Shown: positions 62,698-64,000 of the stretch, one piece after another
Layout: each line of letters starts with the position of its first letter
Numbering within the stretch: position 1 is the stretch's first letter
Source of the DNA: Gillisella vitis
Lineage (GTDB): Bacteria; Pseudomonadota; Alphaproteobacteria; Rhizobiales; Rhizobiaceae
NCBI RefSeq assembly: GCF_021559775.1
Contig: NZ_CP056049.1
Span: forward strand, 62,001 to 126,000
Direction: 5' to 3'
Length of the DNA stretch: 64,000 nt
Made by a program: the position numbers and the translations under genes
Notes under the pieces: generated by a model
Database searches by the model: none
Told to the model about the DNA's origin: nothing
Seen by the model: only the letters and a program-made list of their open reading frames with translations

Positions 62698-63723
62698 TCA
62701 CTGGCCGAAAATGTCGTTCCAGCGGTGTTCCCAATCGCTCTTCTGTGCCTGAATTGCCTTGAAATCGGGCTTTTGCAGCTTTGAGACGGCATCGGGGCCA
62801 TAGGCCATGTCGCCGATCTGCTCAGGCTGCAGCTTGACGTTTTTGTTGACCGGGCTGTCGCCGACGGCCACAAATTTTTCCTGAACCGCCTGGCTCAGCT
62901 TGTAATTGATGAATTGGTAGGCGAGTTCTGGATTAGCCCCGCGCTTGCCAATGTTGAGCGTATTGAAGATCGCGTAATCACCTTCAGACAGGGGAGCCCA
63001 TTTGGCATTCGGCACGGCTTTGTGAATGGCGGGTGCGGCAAAATCCTGAACGGCTGCCACAACCACTTCGCCGGTCGAGAACAGGTTTACCAGTTCCGAG
63101 CCTGTATTGTAGGTCTTGCGTATATTGAGCTTCAGTTCTGCCAGACTTTTGAAAGCGCGGTCCGGATCGGTGAGTGCATCGACGCCCGCGCGCTTACCGG
63201 CAATCACGGCAGTTAGCGGGCCGGTGGTCGTGTTGAAGCCGGGGATGGCGACCATGCCTTTCAGCTCGGGGCGCCAAAGATCCTTCCACGAGGTGATGGG
63301 CGCCTTTACCTTGGAGGCATCATACATAATGCCGTAATGACCAGCGACATAGGCCGGACCGTAGTCTTCTCCCTGGGGAGCCTTGGCGATGTCGTAGATC
63401 TCGGAAAGGTTTGGCAACTTCGCGCGGTCGATCTTGGCAAACACTCCGGCATCAATGCCCTGCTGGGTGAAGGCGTCGGTGATGAACATCACGTCGATGC
63501 CGCCGCGAATGCGCATCTTGTTGAGCCTGTCGGCATTGTTGCCGGTGTCGATTACCACCTTGCAGCCGCAAATCTTCTCGAATGGTTTGTAGAGAAATTC
63601 GTCGGATTGTTGCGGTGTATAGCCCCATTCAGAGACCACGAGTGTCTTCTCCTCAGCAGACGCCGAGGTCACGATTCCCGCCAAAACGGAAGCCACGAAG
63701 ATGGACGATAGTATGCGTGTCAT
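62698..63723 (-). CDS. Extracellular solute-binding protein, PotD/PotF-like
   Basis: Periplasmic receptor of about 341 aa. MTRILSSIFVASVLAGIVTS with SASAEE gives a signal peptide; ATG 63723 has ACGGAG upstream and is preferred to 63744. Mature-part marks: LVVSEWGYTPQQSDEFLYKP near residue 25, TDAFTQQGIDAGVFAKIDRA, GPAYVAGHYGIMYDASKVKA near 120 and SDWEHRWNDIFGQ at the end. It has a Cys pair KICGCKV. It is the first gene of the leftward run that ends at tatD. Confidence 0.92.
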   Translation of the reverse strand: MTRILSSIFVASVLAGIVTSASAEEKTLVVSEWGYTPQQSDEFLYKPFEKICGCKVVIDTGNNADRLNKMRIRGGIDVMFITDAFTQQGIDAGVFAKIDRAKLPNLSEIYDIAKAPQGEDYGPAYVAGHYGIMYDASKVKAPITSWKDLWRPELKGMVAIPGFNTTTGPLTAVIAGKRAGVDALTDPDRAFKSLAELKLNIRKTYNTGSELVNLFSTGEVVVAAVQDFAAPAIHKAVPNAKWAPLSEGDYAIFNTLNIGKRGANPELAYQFINYKLSQAVQEKFVAVGDSPVNKNVKLQPEQIGDMAYGPDAVSKLQKPDFKAIQAQKSDWEHRWNDIFGQ

Positions 63724-63744
63724 GCGGGGCTCCGTAAGTGTCAT

Positions 63745-63912
63745 GACGTAATTTGCACATTAAGTGTGCGAAATCTCGATAAGCGCAGGATATGTGCAAT
63801 AACTGCTCCGGAGCAAGAAATATTTTCTAGTTAGAAAATATTCACCCACGAATCATAGGGTGCGCTGATGCGAAATACGGTTTCTGTGAACACCGTGTGC
63901 TTGTATCTCAAT
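63745..63912. promoter_or_regulatory. Upstream region of the Pot-type operon with two palindromes
   Basis: TGCTCCGGAGCA at 63805-63816 is a perfect 12-bp palindrome. Immediately after, 63820-63843 is a perfect 24-bp palindrome with 11-bp arms (AATATTTTCTA) and a 2-bp spacer. A shorter GCACA-TTAAG-TGTGC lies at 63755-63769. These are strong operator candidates for the XRE-cupin regulator. No coding sequence is seen. Confidence 0.65.
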
Positions 63913-64000
63913 TGACCTTGCCCCACTGAACTAATCCATTTTGAAGTAAGCTCTGTCCCATTGAGAGGACCAGAGAATGAAGCGCAACCGTTTCACAGAC
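63913..64000 (+). mobile_element. IS3-family insertion sequence, copy 2 (left end only)
   Basis: The sequence from TGACCTTGCCCC to the window end matches the left end of the element at 11069-12338 at roughly 72 of 78 aligned bases, in opposite orientation. It includes the leader and the first codons of orfA. The rest lies outside the window. Confidence 0.88.
63977..64000 (+). CDS. IS3-family transposase OrfA (partial)
   Basis: The first eight codons, MKRNRFTD, are identical to the start of OrfA at 12274-12008. The gene runs off the window. Confidence 0.85.

Noticed and set aside
11069..64000. Calling the IS3-bracketed segment a composite transposon
   Set aside because: Copy 1 lacks a target duplication, only the tip of copy 2 is visible and the copies differ by about 8 percent, so joint movement is not shown.
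1..64000. CRISPR arrays, tRNA, rRNA and riboswitches
   Set aside because: No spaced direct-repeat series, cloverleaf or known conserved RNA element was recognised by eye; covariance-model searches were not possible.

Overview
The window looks like an accessory, transporter-rich replicon or genomic island of an alphaproteobacterium, most likely in the Rhizobiaceae or close relatives. This rests on the kinds of genes seen: TTT, ribose-type, BMP-type and Pot-type uptake operons, GntR/LacI/XRE-cupin regulators, an RHE_PE00001/DUF1612 relict and rhizobial types of IS3, IS5, IS6 and IS630 elements. No rRNA, tRNA, CRISPR array or replication gene was recognised.

Layout. (1) 1-11028: a carboxylate island. 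A citrate synthase-like gene and a TauE/SafE exporter are followed by a leftward TctA-TctB-TctC-TctC operon with a TIM-barrel isomerase-like gene. A divergent rightward operon encodes a class III CoA-transferase, a short citryl-CoA lyase-like protein, a PEP mutase/isocitrate lyase superfamily enzyme and a GntR regulator. Together they suggest uptake, CoA activation and C-C cleavage of an unidentified tri- or dicarboxylate. (2) 11069-12338: an IS3-family element. (3) 12698-23899: an indigoidine-type biosynthetic cluster. It has a TrpF-like protein, a UPRTase-like protein, a DMT exporter, a single-module NRPS with A-Ox-T-TE order (indigoidine synthetase), a PptA-like tautomerase, a PsuG-like C-glycosidase/synthase, an OYE-family flavoprotein, decayed NmrA-like and phosphopantetheinyl transferase genes, and a LysR regulator. 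The NRPS plus PsuG pair is also the hallmark of C-nucleoside antibiotic pathways. (4) 23900-31448: a patchwork of mobile DNA with an IS5 wreck, a vapBC-integrase operon, a DUF1612 pseudogene, a PIN-like and a possible nuclease gene, and IS630 and IS6 remnants. (5) 31547-39315: a two-component system divergent from a tripartite RND efflux operon. (6) 39353-48143: a LacI-controlled ribose-type ABC operon with phosphotriesterase-like, amidotransferase-like, BtpA and amidase genes, with a PfkB kinase on the other strand. (7) 48403-49677: IS6/IS5 debris. (8) 49752-63723: a long leftward run with a Pot-type ABC transporter, an N-carbamoyl-D-amino-acid hydrolase-like enzyme, an XRE-cupin regulator, an adenine deaminase-like enzyme, a D-threonine aldolase-like PLP enzyme, a BMP-type nucleoside ABC transporter and a TatD-like hydrolase. 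It looks like a route for an N-carbamoyl or purine/pyrimidine-derived compound. (9) 63913-64000: the left end of a second copy of the IS3 element seen at 11-12 kb, in opposite orientation.

The most interesting part is region 3. Several of its enzymes have lost a canonical catalytic residue (TrpF-like Cys to Ala, OYE Tyr to Phe) while the NRPS and PsuG active sites are intact. The dedicated phosphopantetheinyl transferase is broken, so the NRPS would have to be activated in trans. All functional statements are from reading motifs and remembered family sequences; no database search was possible.
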